A DNA stretch of 64,000 bases. Origin: Lewinella sp. W8. GTDB lineage: Bacteria; Bacteroidota; Bacteroidia; Chitinophagales; Saprospiraceae. The position numbers were made by a program, and so were the translations under genes. Location of the stretch: assembly GCF_004375085.3 (NCBI RefSeq), contig NZ_SNAQ03000003.1, positions 248,001 to 312,000 on the forward strand. The letters run 5' to 3'. Of the stretch, positions 40,548 to 49,619 are shown one piece after another; the stretch's first letter is position 1, and each line of letters opens with the position of its first letter. The notes beneath the pieces were generated by a model. The model did no database searches. It was given only the letters and a program-made list of their open reading frames with translations, and was not told the DNA's origin.

Positions 40548-42362
40548 TTATAGTTCCTCGGTCACGCTCCCGCACTTCAGCATCTTGTCGCCGAAATAAG
40601 GGTTGCGAATCTGTTCTTCATTACTAAGCCAGTTGGCGCCGGCATTATCAAAAGCCATCGGGCAGTGTTGGACGTAATATTTGCCGTCTACGCCGAAAGC
40701 CGTCAAAGCATTAATCAGTGCTTGGGAGAGAAAGCCAAACTGCGCTCGCTGGGCTTCCACCTCATCCTTTTTCAGCAGCGTATTAGCGTGGGCTTCCATC
40801 GCTTCCATTTGCTTCATCCAGTAAACGTGTGCATCGCCTTTTACCTGCATCATGTCGACCTTGGCCAACATTTCTCTCAATGATGCCAGCAGCGTTTCGT
40901 CCGCCAGTTCGGTAGCGACCATCCGGTCTTTCAGCGGAAGGTAGGCTTCAACAACTTTACCCAACTGCGCTCGAAAAGCTTCCGGTGTATCCTCCCGGTA
41001 ATCAGGAACCTCCTCCGCTACCGGCGCGTCAGATTCCTGTCCTTGGATGAGCACATCCCGGTTCATCATACTAGCCTTATTGTTGAGCTGTGCCGAGGCG
41101 TCGATCTGAAAGGCCCCATTGACGACCACCCGGTCGCCAGCAGCCAGGCCCGAAGTAATTCGGTACCCCTCCCCTACTCGCTCACCAACGATAATTTCCC
41201 GAAACTCATAGGTAGGTACTTCCATGTCAGGCAACTCCACATAAGCGACGGAGCGCTCGCCCGTCCAAAGCACGGAGGAACGAGGAACAATCAGTTCATC
41301 GCCACCTGCCACGTCTCCCCTCTCCCGAGGAGAGGGGCCGGGGGAGAGGGAAACCGTCCCCTCGATAAACATCTCCGGCTTCAACCGTCCCAGGCGGTTG
41401 TTCACCTCCGCTCGCACAGCGGCTGTCCGCGTCTTCGGATCGATAACCGGATCTATGAAGGTCACCCGTCCATCATAAATTTCTCCTGGCTGAGAGGCAA
41501 CGGAAAAGGAAACCTTATCCCCTACCCTAATCTGTGCTAAATCCTGCTCATAAGCATCAAACAGCGCCCAAAGATTACTCAGGTTTGTGTAAGTATATAG
41601 CGCCCCACCAGCCTTGACGTACTCGCCAACCTCGGCCTTTGTTTCCAATATAGTCCCACTTCGGTCTGCATAGATTGGGAAAATATTGATGACTTTACTG
41701 GTTTTTTCGAGCTCGCCAATCTGCTCATCGGTCACCTCTAGGTTGCGCAGCTTAGCACGAGCAGCAGCCATCAACTCCGGATTAACGTCAACATATTTCT
41801 TAGCTTGCAACAACTCCTCTTGAGCAACTACCAAATCAGGAGAATACACCATAGCAATCCGTTGACCGGCTCGAACTTGCTCTCCCGCAAAAGAAACGAA
41901 CAGTCGCTCGACCCGCCCACCAAACTCCGAAACCTCGACGGCGGCAGTTCGCGCGTCCGGTGCAAGACGTCCAGTAAGCTTAATCCCTGCTCCCCCAACA
42001 CCTTTTGCACCTGCGTCCGCGCCCTCATCCACCAGCGCATCACCAACAATAACTGTCCGCACCCGTGCCATCGCCACTGCTGCCTCCGTCATTGTTAGCA
42101 CCGCCGGATCGGCTGAATTCCCAGATTCCAACGGGATAAGATCCATGCCGCAAAGCGGACAAGCGCCTGGGCCATCTTGCCGAATCTGCGGGTGCATTGA
42201 GCACGTCCAGATCTCAGCTTCGTCAACGCCTTCGTCCATTGTTGCGTGGTCATGATCAGCGTGTTCATCCATTGCTTCGGCCTCGCCACCAAACAGGAAA
42301 TAGCCGGCTAACAGCCCCAGGACTACTGCCACTACCAGGTAAATTATCGTTCTAATATTCAT
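40548..42362 (-). CDS. cusB: CusB-type RND adaptor with N-terminal HMBD and C-terminal DUF3347 domain
   Basis: 604 residues. An N-terminal membrane anchor precedes a His-rich stretch and an HMBD (WTCSMHPQI...GACPLCGMDLIPL, about 52-79). The membrane-fusion core follows: lipoyl halves (EVSEFGGRVERLFV, DRSGTILETK), a hairpin and a beta-barrel. Residues about 460-604 are a DUF3347 domain ending HCPMAFDNAG...IRNPYFGDKMLKCG. An extra in-frame stretch, SLSPGPSPRERGDVAG, interrupts the barrel between GTV and DELIVPRSSVLWTG, encoded by the 45-bp repeat at 41306-41350. The protein links CusA and CusC for Cu/Ag efflux. The triple-domain form suggests built-in metal loading. Confidence 0.9.
   Translation of the reverse strand: MNIRTIIYLVVAVVLGLLAGYFLFGGEAEAMDEHADHDHATMDEGVDEAEIWTCSMHPQIRQDGPGACPLCGMDLIPLESGNSADPAVLTMTEAAVAMARVRTVIVGDALVDEGADAGAKGVGGAGIKLTGRLAPDARTAAVEVSEFGGRVERLFVSFAGEQVRAGQRIAMVYSPDLVVAQEELLQAKKYVDVNPELMAAARAKLRNLEVTDEQIGELEKTSKVINIFPIYADRSGTILETKAEVGEYVKAGGALYTYTNLSNLWALFDAYEQDLAQIRVGDKVSFSVASQPGEIYDGRVTFIDPVIDPKTRTAAVRAEVNNRLGRLKPEMFIEGTVSLSPGPSPRERGDVAGGDELIVPRSSVLWTGERSVAYVELPDMEVPTYEFREIIVGERVGEGYRITSGLAAGDRVVVNGAFQIDASAQLNNKASMMNRDVLIQGQESDAPVAEEVPDYREDTPEAFRAQLGKVVEAYLPLKDRMVATELADETLLASLREMLAKVDMMQVKGDAHVYWMKQMEAMEAHANTLLKKDEVEAQRAQFGFLSQALINALTAFGVDGKYYVQHCPMAFDNAGANWLSNEEQIRNPYFGDKMLKCGSVTEEL
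41306..41350 (+). repeat. 45-bp palindromic repeat element, copy inside cusB
   Basis: It differs at one base from 9295-9339. Its length of 15 codons keeps the cusB frame open and adds an SLSPGPSPRERG-type peptide, a form familiar from other genomes where palindromic repeats insert into genes. The palindrome core is 41317-41337. Confidence 0.9.
42005..42024 (-). repeat. Dispersed 20-bp motif, copy f (inside cusB)
   Basis: On the minus strand this reads gggcgcggacgcaggtgcaa, one base different from copies a and b. It encodes GADAGAK in a Gly-rich loop before the first lipoyl half, 0.65 kb from the 45-bp element in the same gene. Confidence 0.8.
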
Positions 42363-42364
42363 CT

Positions 42365-43681
42365 TTATTGATTTATGAGGTAGCGATCAATTACCGCTCG
42401 TTGTGTAAGAATGATCGTTTGTGCCAGCACTGTTTTCGTGCGGTACCCGATCAGTTGGTTTTCCAATCGCAGTAGTTCATCAAAAGCCCGTTTGCCGTTA
42501 GTGAACTCACTCCTGGCAATCGATATAGTAGCATCAATCACCTGCGATTGTTCCCGTAGGAAGTACAGCTCATTGGCTGCGTTATCAATGGTGTTCAGAG
42601 CACGCCTGATCTCCGCGCGAAATTCGTTTTCTGTGGATTCCCTCCGGGCGTCCAGCGCAAGAATCCGGACTTCCTCTTCCTGGCGTTTGGCGGAGAATTT
42701 GCGTTTACTTAAAGGGATGGTCACCATAGCTCGGGGCAGAATCACATCACGGCCGTTACGCAGAGGGTCCAGATCGTCCCGGCGACCGGTCGCGATATAA
42801 TCAACGCCGACGCCAAAGTCGGGCCGCTGGTCCAGATCCGTTAGTTCAATAGCGGCTCGATTAGCCTTCTGCTGCAATCCATAAATACGCAATCCAGGGT
42901 GGTTGCTCAGGTCAGGATCGTCGGCCGCAAGATCTGGGGCAAAATCCAAGGTCTCCGCTACTCGTTCCGCAATAGCTACCCGGGCATCGACCTGAGTCTC
43001 TGCTGGGCGGTCCAGTAGCTCGTTGATCGTCACCATTTCCTGTTGGCCCAGGTAAATGAGCTCTTCTAATTGCCGCTCAATTTGTTGACGTTGCAACTGT
43101 ATACGGTAGACGTCCACCGAGCTTCCCTTCCCATTCTCAATTCGACTCAAGGCCAAACGGTCAAGACTGGTGTATAACGCGAGACTTTCACGGAGTACGA
43201 CTGCGCGGGCTTCTAAACCTGCCAGACTGTAATAGGCCCGCTCCAACTTGTAGATCAGCATCAGCTGACGGGCAGCTACCTTTTCTAATAGTGGTCGGGC
43301 ACGGGCATCCGCCGTAGCGGCCATCGCCGCTAGCTTCCCTGGCCAGGGCAACATTTGCGTTGCGCCGATCCGAAATTGCTGCGGTCCGGTCCGGGTTTCC
43401 ACCGGCAGGACAAAAACACCAGCACCAATTTCCAAGTCAGGTAATTGATTCTGCTGAGCACCAATCTTCATCGCTGCTTCGTAATCAAGTAATAAGGCCC
43501 TTAGCTCAGGGTTCTCCTGGCGTAATTCTGTCTTCAGGCTGTCCAGACTTTGAGCACTGACGCGGGGACAGAAGAAGAGTAGAAGCAGCAGGGTAAGAGG
43601 CACCTTTGCTTTGAGCATTCTCATCGGATGCATACTTATTGCTGACGCAGCCACAAGTAGGTTAATCATTAACTTCCTCAT
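42365..43681 (-). CDS. cusC: CusC/TolC-like outer-membrane factor
   Basis: 438 residues. The ATG at 43681 overlaps the cusA stop (ATGA), which favours this start by translational coupling. An internal ATG near 43624 would give a cleaner signal peptide (MRMLKAKVPLTLLLLLFF, cleaving after VSAQ). The mature part is helical with two outer-membrane-efflux repeats. NPELRALLLDYEAA and the helices around RIENGKGSSVDVYRIQLQRQQ are typical of the TolC family. It forms the outer-membrane channel of the CusA-CusB pump. It ends 2 bp before cusB. Confidence 0.87.
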   Translation of the reverse strand: MRKLMINLLVAASAISMHPMRMLKAKVPLTLLLLLFFCPRVSAQSLDSLKTELRQENPELRALLLDYEAAMKIGAQQNQLPDLEIGAGVFVLPVETRTGPQQFRIGATQMLPWPGKLAAMAATADARARPLLEKVAARQLMLIYKLERAYYSLAGLEARAVVLRESLALYTSLDRLALSRIENGKGSSVDVYRIQLQRQQIERQLEELIYLGQQEMVTINELLDRPAETQVDARVAIAERVAETLDFAPDLAADDPDLSNHPGLRIYGLQQKANRAAIELTDLDQRPDFGVGVDYIATGRRDDLDPLRNGRDVILPRAMVTIPLSKRKFSAKRQEEEVRILALDARRESTENEFRAEIRRALNTIDNAANELYFLREQSQVIDATISIARSEFTNGKRAFDELLRLENQLIGYRTKTVLAQTIILTQRAVIDRYLINQ

Positions 43682-46600
43682 GAGTTACTGAATTTCTGAT
43701 TCCATTTCAATTTGATTTCTTCGCGCATACACCACAATACCGGCACCGTAAACATCGTCACCACCTGTAGCGCCATACCCCCAAAACTGGGTATAGCCAT
43801 CGGCAGCATGATATCTGCTCCCCGGCCCGTAGCAGTGAGTACAGGCAGTAATGCCAGCAGCGTTGTAGCTGTTGTCATCATTGCCGGTCTCACCCGCCTT
43901 AGCCCACCTTCAATAACCGCTTCTCTGATCTCAGAAACTGTTTCAGGAGTATTCCTCACAAAGCTGTCCCGCAGAAAGGTGGCCACCAACACCCCATCAT
44001 CCGTCGCAATGCCGAATAAAGCCAGGAAGCCGACCCAAACGGCCACGCTCAGGTTAATCGTGCGCATCTGAAACAGGTCCCGCAGGTTCTCGCCGAAGAA
44101 ACTAAAATTCATAAAGTCAGGGTCAGCGTAGCCGCCAAGTAACAGGAAGCCTCCAGAGAAGGCCACGAATACGCCGCTGAATACCATCAGGGCTGTTGTT
44201 ATCGACTTAAACTGAAAATATAGAATCAAGAAGATCAGCCCAAGGGCGATTGGCACCACCAGGCTCAGTCGTTCATTAGCCCGGACCTGTTGTTCGTAGT
44301 TGCCGGCGAAACGGTAACTCACACCGGCCGGAATATCCAACTCTCCCGACTCCGTAAGCCCATCCAGGTAAGCCGTTGCGTTTTCGACTACCTCTACTTC
44401 GGAAAAACCATCTAGCCGATCGAAGAGCACATAACCCACTAAGAAACCGTCTTCAGACTTAATCGACTGCGGTCCTTGCTCGTAGCGGATATCGATCAAT
44501 TCCCCTAGTTTGATCTGACCGCTGCGCGTCGGAACAAGAATGTTTTTAATAGCTTCCGGATCATCCCGTAACTCTCGCGGATAGCGCAGACGGACCGCGT
44601 AGCGTTCCCGGCCTTCCACCGTAGTGGTCATCTTCATCCCTCCAACCGTAGCCATGATCTGTTGTTGAACGTCCGTTACATTCAGCCCGTAGCGAGCAAT
44701 TATTTCCCGCTTCACATCCAGTAGTAAATATGGCTTGCCAACAATGCGATCAGCAAAGACTGCGGCGTCTTTCACCCCATCGATATTTTTCAGCTCCCGT
44801 TCTAGTTCCAAGCCAAAAGCCTCGATGGTCGCCAGATCGGGTCCACGTACCTTAATTCCCATCGGTGCCCGCATACCGGTTTGCAACATCACCAACCGAG
44901 TTTCAATCGGCTGAAGCTTGGGCGCAGAGGTTACGCCTGGCAACTGAGCTGCACTAACGATATGACCCCAAATATCGTCAGGAGATTTAATGTGATCGCG
45001 CCATTGACGAAAGTACAGACCGTTTTCATCAGGAATCAGGTCTTCTACCGAGGCTTCTGTTGCTTGGTTAGCTGGCAGAGTGGTTCCGTTCTTCAACACA
45101 AACTCTCCTTTCTCATTTACCTTATATCGTAGCCGGTGCCCATCCTCATCCGTTGCGTATTCCGTCTTGTACAATATCATATTTTCGTACATCGAAAGCG
45201 GCGCGGGGTCCAGTGGGCTATTCACACGGCCCGCTTTACCGACAATCATCTCTACCTCGGGGATAGTTGTTATTGCCATATCTAGATTACGAACGTTTCG
45301 GAGGTTTTCCTCAATGCCGGCGTGCGGCATACTAGTTGGCATGAGCAAGAAAGCCCCCTCCCCAAGCGCGGGCATGAATTCTTCTCCAATACTACGGTAC
45401 GACTGAAAACCAGTAAAGATCAATAGTCCGATTACAACCAGAAACAGGACCTTAATCTTCAGCAAAAAGCCCAGTAATTTCGTGTAGAAATGAATCACCA
45501 GCCAGAAAAAGCCCAGTAAACTACCAGCTACTACTACAACAAAAAGGAAGTTCGTAACCTGACTCTTATTAACTCCAAGTGGAAGCCAGTAACCAGCAAG
45601 TAGCCAAGCAAGTACCAGCGCGATGGAGACATTGATCAGCGTTTGCAATCCTTGCTCTTTCCAAAGGTTCTTCACACCTGCAGATTCACCTTCTTTTGTC
45701 AAAGCAGACATAGCAATTCCAAGCACGCCTGCCAGAATCGTAACTAATCCTAGCCACCAAGCTACGACAAACCAGGCAGCAATACCCATCCCGATCAGGA
45801 TACTATTACCAATGATTTTTACCCGGTTACTATCCCGATCCCAGCCCAAAACTACATGGGCTAATGCGGGTATAAATGCTAGTGCAACAACGATCGCAGC
45901 AATCAGAGCAAAGGTCTTCGTAAACGCCAGCGGACGGAACAGCTTGCCTTCTGCCGCCTCCATTGTAAAAACCGGTAGAAAGCTAATAATCGTTGTCGCC
46001 ACCGCCGTCAGCACCGCCGATCCCACCTCTACAGTCGCTTCGTAAATACTCTCCAACCTACTCTCCCCTTCTGGCGGATCATTCAGCCGGTAAACCATAC
46101 TCTCTGTCAGGACAATCCCCATATCCACCATCGTCCCGATTGCGATGGCGATACCTGAGAGGGCCACAATATTGGCATCCACCCCAAAGTAGCGCATCGC
46201 GATGAAACACATCAACACCGCCACCGGAAGCGTACCCGCCACGAGTAAAGAAGACTTCAGATTGAACAACAGTAAGATTACCACGATGGCCGTGATCAGA
46301 ATCTCTAACGTCAACGCTTCTTCCAGTGTCCCAATGGTTTCCCGAATCAATTGTGAACGATCATAGAAAGGAACAATGGTCACTTGGCTCATCGTACCAT
46401 CTTCTAATTCCCGTCTCGGCAAACCCGGCGCCAACTCTGCAATCTTAGCCTTTACATTATTGATCACCTCCAATGGGTTAGCCCCATAGCGCGCCACCAC
46501 TACCCCACCAACTGCCTCTGCTCCCGATTTGTCCAGGACACCTCGCCGGGCAGCCGGTCCAATCGTTACCCGCGCCACATCCCGGAGGTAAACAGGAACA

Positions 46601-47412
46601 TTGTTTTGCTCGCTGACGACGGCGAGCTCAAGGTCATCAAGATTTTGAAGGTACCCCAACCCGCGGACAAAATACTCAGCCAAATTTATCTCTAACGTCG
46701 CCGCCCCCACATCAAGGTTGGAACCCTTAACGGCTGCCATCACTTGACCGAGTGTAATACCGTACACCCGCATTTTCTCAGGGTCCACATCTACTTGGTA
46801 CTCTTTCACGAAGCCGCCAATGCTGGCTACTTCACTGACGCCGCCAGCCGCACTAAGACCGTAACGGACATAAAAGTCTTGTATACTCCTTAGTTCATCC
46901 AGGTCCCAGCCTCCAACGGGAGTACCGTCCGGTGCGCGGCCTTCCAACGTATACCAATAGACCTGCCCCAATGCCGTAGCATCAGGGCCGAGCGTAGGTG
47001 TGGCGTCCTCCGGCAACAACCCAGCTGGTAGGGAGTTCAACTTCTCAAGTATCCGGCTGCGTGACCAGTAGAATTCTACATCCTCCTCAAAAATCAGATA
47101 GATGCTTGAAAAGCCAAACATGGAATTGGAGCGGACCGATTTGACACCGGGAATACCCAATAACGACGACGTCAGCGGATAAGTAATTTGATCCTCCACG
47201 TCCTGCGGCGACTGTCCCATCCATTGGGTAAAGACAATCTGCTGGTTCTCCCCGATATCGGGGATGGCATCTACGGCCACAGGGTCTCGGGGTAGGCCAG
47301 AAATATTAAATTCAAAAGGTGCAGTGGCCAGACCCCAGCCCACGAAGAGCAGTAGCAACAGCCAAACCACCAGCTTATTCTCCAGGAAAAAGCGCACAAA
47401 AACGTTAATCAT
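43678..47412 (-). CDS. cusA: CusA-type Cu(I)/Ag(I) RND efflux pump
   Basis: The start was taken at 47412 (MINVFVRFFLENKLVVW). The frame is open to 47481 but the extra lead is unlike the family. 1244 residues, longer than E. coli CusA (about 1047) because of extra membrane-flanking loops around residues 560-640. The TM4 signature GIAIAIGTMVDMGIVLTES (near 424) is the HME4 type for monovalent Cu/Ag. Met-rich periplasmic segments (LLMPTSMPHAGIEE, LQTGMRAPMGIKV) fit Cu(I) relay. It pumps Cu/Ag from the periplasm through CusB and CusC. Confidence 0.92.
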   Translation of the reverse strand: MINVFVRFFLENKLVVWLLLLLFVGWGLATAPFEFNISGLPRDPVAVDAIPDIGENQQIVFTQWMGQSPQDVEDQITYPLTSSLLGIPGVKSVRSNSMFGFSSIYLIFEEDVEFYWSRSRILEKLNSLPAGLLPEDATPTLGPDATALGQVYWYTLEGRAPDGTPVGGWDLDELRSIQDFYVRYGLSAAGGVSEVASIGGFVKEYQVDVDPEKMRVYGITLGQVMAAVKGSNLDVGAATLEINLAEYFVRGLGYLQNLDDLELAVVSEQNNVPVYLRDVARVTIGPAARRGVLDKSGAEAVGGVVVARYGANPLEVINNVKAKIAELAPGLPRRELEDGTMSQVTIVPFYDRSQLIRETIGTLEEALTLEILITAIVVILLLFNLKSSLLVAGTLPVAVLMCFIAMRYFGVDANIVALSGIAIAIGTMVDMGIVLTESMVYRLNDPPEGESRLESIYEATVEVGSAVLTAVATTIISFLPVFTMEAAEGKLFRPLAFTKTFALIAAIVVALAFIPALAHVVLGWDRDSNRVKIIGNSILIGMGIAAWFVVAWWLGLVTILAGVLGIAMSALTKEGESAGVKNLWKEQGLQTLINVSIALVLAWLLAGYWLPLGVNKSQVTNFLFVVVVAGSLLGFFWLVIHFYTKLLGFLLKIKVLFLVVIGLLIFTGFQSYRSIGEEFMPALGEGAFLLMPTSMPHAGIEENLRNVRNLDMAITTIPEVEMIVGKAGRVNSPLDPAPLSMYENMILYKTEYATDEDGHRLRYKVNEKGEFVLKNGTTLPANQATEASVEDLIPDENGLYFRQWRDHIKSPDDIWGHIVSAAQLPGVTSAPKLQPIETRLVMLQTGMRAPMGIKVRGPDLATIEAFGLELERELKNIDGVKDAAVFADRIVGKPYLLLDVKREIIARYGLNVTDVQQQIMATVGGMKMTTTVEGRERYAVRLRYPRELRDDPEAIKNILVPTRSGQIKLGELIDIRYEQGPQSIKSEDGFLVGYVLFDRLDGFSEVEVVENATAYLDGLTESGELDIPAGVSYRFAGNYEQQVRANERLSLVVPIALGLIFLILYFQFKSITTALMVFSGVFVAFSGGFLLLGGYADPDFMNFSFFGENLRDLFQMRTINLSVAVWVGFLALFGIATDDGVLVATFLRDSFVRNTPETVSEIREAVIEGGLRRVRPAMMTTATTLLALLPVLTATGRGADIMLPMAIPSFGGMALQVVTMFTVPVLWCMREEIKLKWNQKFSNS

Positions 47413-47487
47413 AAAACGATACTTGACAAAAATCACAGAAGCCCCGGTCAGCGGTGGCTGGCGGGAGAATAAAATTGTCAAGTAGAA

Positions 47488-47916
47488 TTAAATGCGGAAT
47501 ACCTGGAACTCACGCACCGAGTCCAGTATCAAGGGAGGTGGGCGATAGTTCTCAAAGTTCGTGTTTTTGCGCGGCCGCGGATGCGGAGGTAGATAGTTAA
47601 AGAGCTGTGGGGGGAAGTCCGGTAGTACTGCTACGATGGCAGGCAGCGCCTCCACTACAGTTTGTTCCTGATCGTCGATCTGCACCAACTCGTGCTCGTC
47701 GTCACAGCACCCTTTCTTCTTACTGTCGTTCTCCTCTTCCACTGGCGCGGGGTGGAAAGGGCAATGCGCTTTCTTCTGCTCTTTATGGCACTTCTCCGCC
47801 TCGCCAAAGATGGCCACGGACTTCAACTCCCCCATACATAAATGACGGCTTACCGTCACACCAGCGGAGCCGAAGAGGACAAGAGAAGCCAATAATATGT
47901 GGAGAAGTTTGTGCAA
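47488..47916 (-). CDS. HYC_CC_PP family protein (copy 2)
   Basis: The chosen start is TTG at 47916 (LHKLLHILLASLVLF read as Met first), which gives a normal signal peptide and a length of 142 residues, matching copy 1 (139). The frame is open further upstream to 48093 but that lead is not conserved and no ATG lies closer. Landmarks are SRHLCMGELKSVAIFG, KCHKE, KGCCDDEHE and ENYRPPP. It is 75 bp upstream of cusA, so it is probably the first gene of the cus operon. Likely a periplasmic Cu/Ag-binding accessory. Confidence 0.72.
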   Translation of the reverse strand: MHKLLHILLASLVLFGSAGVTVSRHLCMGELKSVAIFGEAEKCHKEQKKAHCPFHPAPVEEENDSKKKGCCDDEHELVQIDDQEQTVVEALPAIVAVLPDFPPQLFNYLPPHPRPRKNTNFENYRPPPLILDSVREFQVFRI

Positions 47917-48209
47917 ACGTTTGTGATTTACATGTTCAAAGATACGGGCATTTGGCGGACATAGTTGGGTCGAGCATAATATAGACACTCCCTGCACAAT
48001 TTCGTAAGCATTAAGGCTTTTAGTTGTCGTAATTTTGTAGTCGCGAAAATTAGAATTTTTATAGGTTAAATCATAATCCTGGTTGTATAGCAATCTATAA
48101 GATATCCCTCCCCGATTTAAGTTGTGTTCCTATTCTGATTAGGTTACCGGTAACGCGAAAGCCCATGCTCAAGGGCAAGCCATTTTAAAGCAACAATCAT
48201 AATCTACTA
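47917..48209. other. Divergent intergenic region at the copper-island edge
   Basis: It holds the cus operon promoter side (minus) and the upstream region of the peroxidase fragment (plus). A 12-bp perfect palindrome GTTACCGGTAAC lies at 48143-48154. No gene or convincing promoter box could be called. Confidence 0.4.
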
Positions 48210-48488
48210 ATGTACACACCTTTTTATCAGAAGCTACTCCCATCACTCCTGTTTTTAGTCGCCATGACCGGATGCCTGCGTGATGAAGCAATCTCCAGTG
48301 TTGATACGGAACTGGAACGTACGTTAATCCGTCTAAGTGATATTGGCACGCTGAATGATTATATATTACCTGACGGTAGCAACCTGGCGGGCATCCCCGC
48401 CGGCATTGGCAACCCACTTACACTCGAAAAAGTAGAACTAGGCAAATTACTTTTTTTCGAAACTGCGCTTGGTCGCGACGCCCTTTAA
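48210..48488 (+). pseudogene. Truncated di-heme cytochrome-c peroxidase / MauG-like lipoprotein
   Basis: 92 residues. A lipoprotein signal (LLFLVAMTGC) and the N-terminal part of a bacterial cytochrome-c peroxidase remain, ending NPLTLEKVELGKLLFFETALGRDA. In intact members this is followed within about ten residues by the first heme motif CxxCH. Here the frame stops at 48488 in unrelated sequence. No heme site and no downstream remainder are in the window. The gene was therefore cut by an insertion or deletion joining plasmid-like DNA at about 48475-48490. Confidence 0.7.
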
Positions 48489-48551
48489 GTTTGGGTATAG
48501 TTAGGGGTGAAGCCGAAAGGAGTTCTTTCGCCGTTCCTGAAAATCATTGTC

Positions 48552-49574
48552 ATGCCACAACATCTAAAACGATCCTCCGATAGCCGTGTCCAGAAGTCCA
48601 ACCTTCTGGTTGACGCCAGGTACAAACTCAACATGTGGGAAACCCGCATCTTCATCAAGATGATCATGATGATCGATCACACCGACGAAGACAATAAGGA
48701 GTACCATATATACCCACGTGACATTATTAACGATTTTCAGCTGTTTACCGATAAGTCGGCCTACCGGTACATCCGTGAAGCCGCCGACTCGCTGCGTAAC
48801 CGCTCCATCACCTTTCCGGAGACGACCGAGAACGGAGATGTCTACGAGGTCAACACCAGCATCCTGACGGTTACCAAGAAGAAGATCAAAGGTAAACCGG
48901 ACGCTTTTATTAAGGTTAAGTTCGCTGCGGAACTAAAGCCTTACTATAAGGACGCTGACGGGAAGACCTTAAAACCACAACAAGCGGAGGCCTTTAGCAA
49001 GGCGGGAAAGGTTGTTCAGGTAATACCGATGCCTCGTACTTTTCACCTGTTCAACGTGGCGGACATCGATGGTATCGATTTCGAGTTTCCGGAGATCAAA
49101 GAGAACCCTAATAGTCCCATTCAGCAGTGCGACGATTTCGTGGCCACTTTCCACCAAGCTCCCGAGGTGCTCCATGATAACCTCGATGAAGCCTTCTACA
49201 GCGTCACCTACGACCGCATTAACATGCCACCACTACCGCGTTTTCACGCGCCGGAAGCCTACTATAAAACGCTCTTCCACGAGATGACCCATGCTACCGG
49301 TAGCGCCGGACGGCTGAAACGTCCCGGCATCACCCTTCCCCAGGAGCAGCGGCGTCCCGGCTCTGCTCCTTACGCCCTGGAGGAACTTACCGCCGAACTA
49401 GGGGCTGCCTATCTTTGCCAGATCGCTGGTATCAGCAGTCAGCCACTGGAAGAAAACGCGGCGGCTTATCTCGAGGGCTATCTCACGCATCTGCGGAAGG
49501 ATAAGAAGTTCTTGTTTCAGGCGGCTTCGGCGGTGCAGAAGGCGGTAGATTTCTTGCTCAAGGAAAAAGACTAG
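48552..49574 (+). CDS. Chimeric Rep_3 plasmid initiator / ArdC zincin protein
   Basis: The start was taken at ATG 48552. A GTG at 48507 is also in frame. 340 residues. Residues 1 to about 130 match the first winged-helix half of Rep_3 (RepB-like) plasmid replication initiators (NLLVDARYKLNMWETRIFI, DKSAYRYIREAADSL). The second half of Rep is missing. From about 131 the sequence is the metallopeptidase half of ArdC-type antirestriction proteins. It reads YYKDADGK, HLFNVADIDGID, then the zinc motif HEMTH (243-247) with the downstream EELTAELGAAYL. The ssDNA-binding half of ArdC is absent. A deletion seems to have fused two plasmid genes in frame. Activity is doubtful. Confidence 0.75.
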   Translation: MPQHLKRSSDSRVQKSNLLVDARYKLNMWETRIFIKMIMMIDHTDEDNKEYHIYPRDIINDFQLFTDKSAYRYIREAADSLRNRSITFPETTENGDVYEVNTSILTVTKKKIKGKPDAFIKVKFAAELKPYYKDADGKTLKPQQAEAFSKAGKVVQVIPMPRTFHLFNVADIDGIDFEFPEIKENPNSPIQQCDDFVATFHQAPEVLHDNLDEAFYSVTYDRINMPPLPRFHAPEAYYKTLFHEMTHATGSAGRLKRPGITLPQEQRRPGSAPYALEELTAELGAAYLCQIAGISSQPLEENAAAYLEGYLTHLRKDKKFLFQAASAVQKAVDFLLKEKD

Positions 49575-49587
49575 CGAAATATTTTAG

Positions 49588-49595
49588 TAAATTTG
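49588..49595 (+). promoter_or_regulatory. -7 element TAAATTTG upstream of the KilA-N fragment
   Basis: A perfect match to TAnnTTTG. Transcription from it would begin near 49602 and run through the palindrome at 49620-49655. No -33 element at proper spacing was found. Confidence 0.4.
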
Positions 49596-49619
49596 TTTCA
49601 TCTTAAAGGCACAATAAAC

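Noticed and set aside
47478-47492. TGTCAAGTAGAATT near the cusA upstream region resembles the 15-bp repeat at 7.1-7.5 kb
   Set aside because: Only about 9 contiguous-equivalent bases match and the dif-like TTATG part is absent, so it is not a credible right-end partner site.
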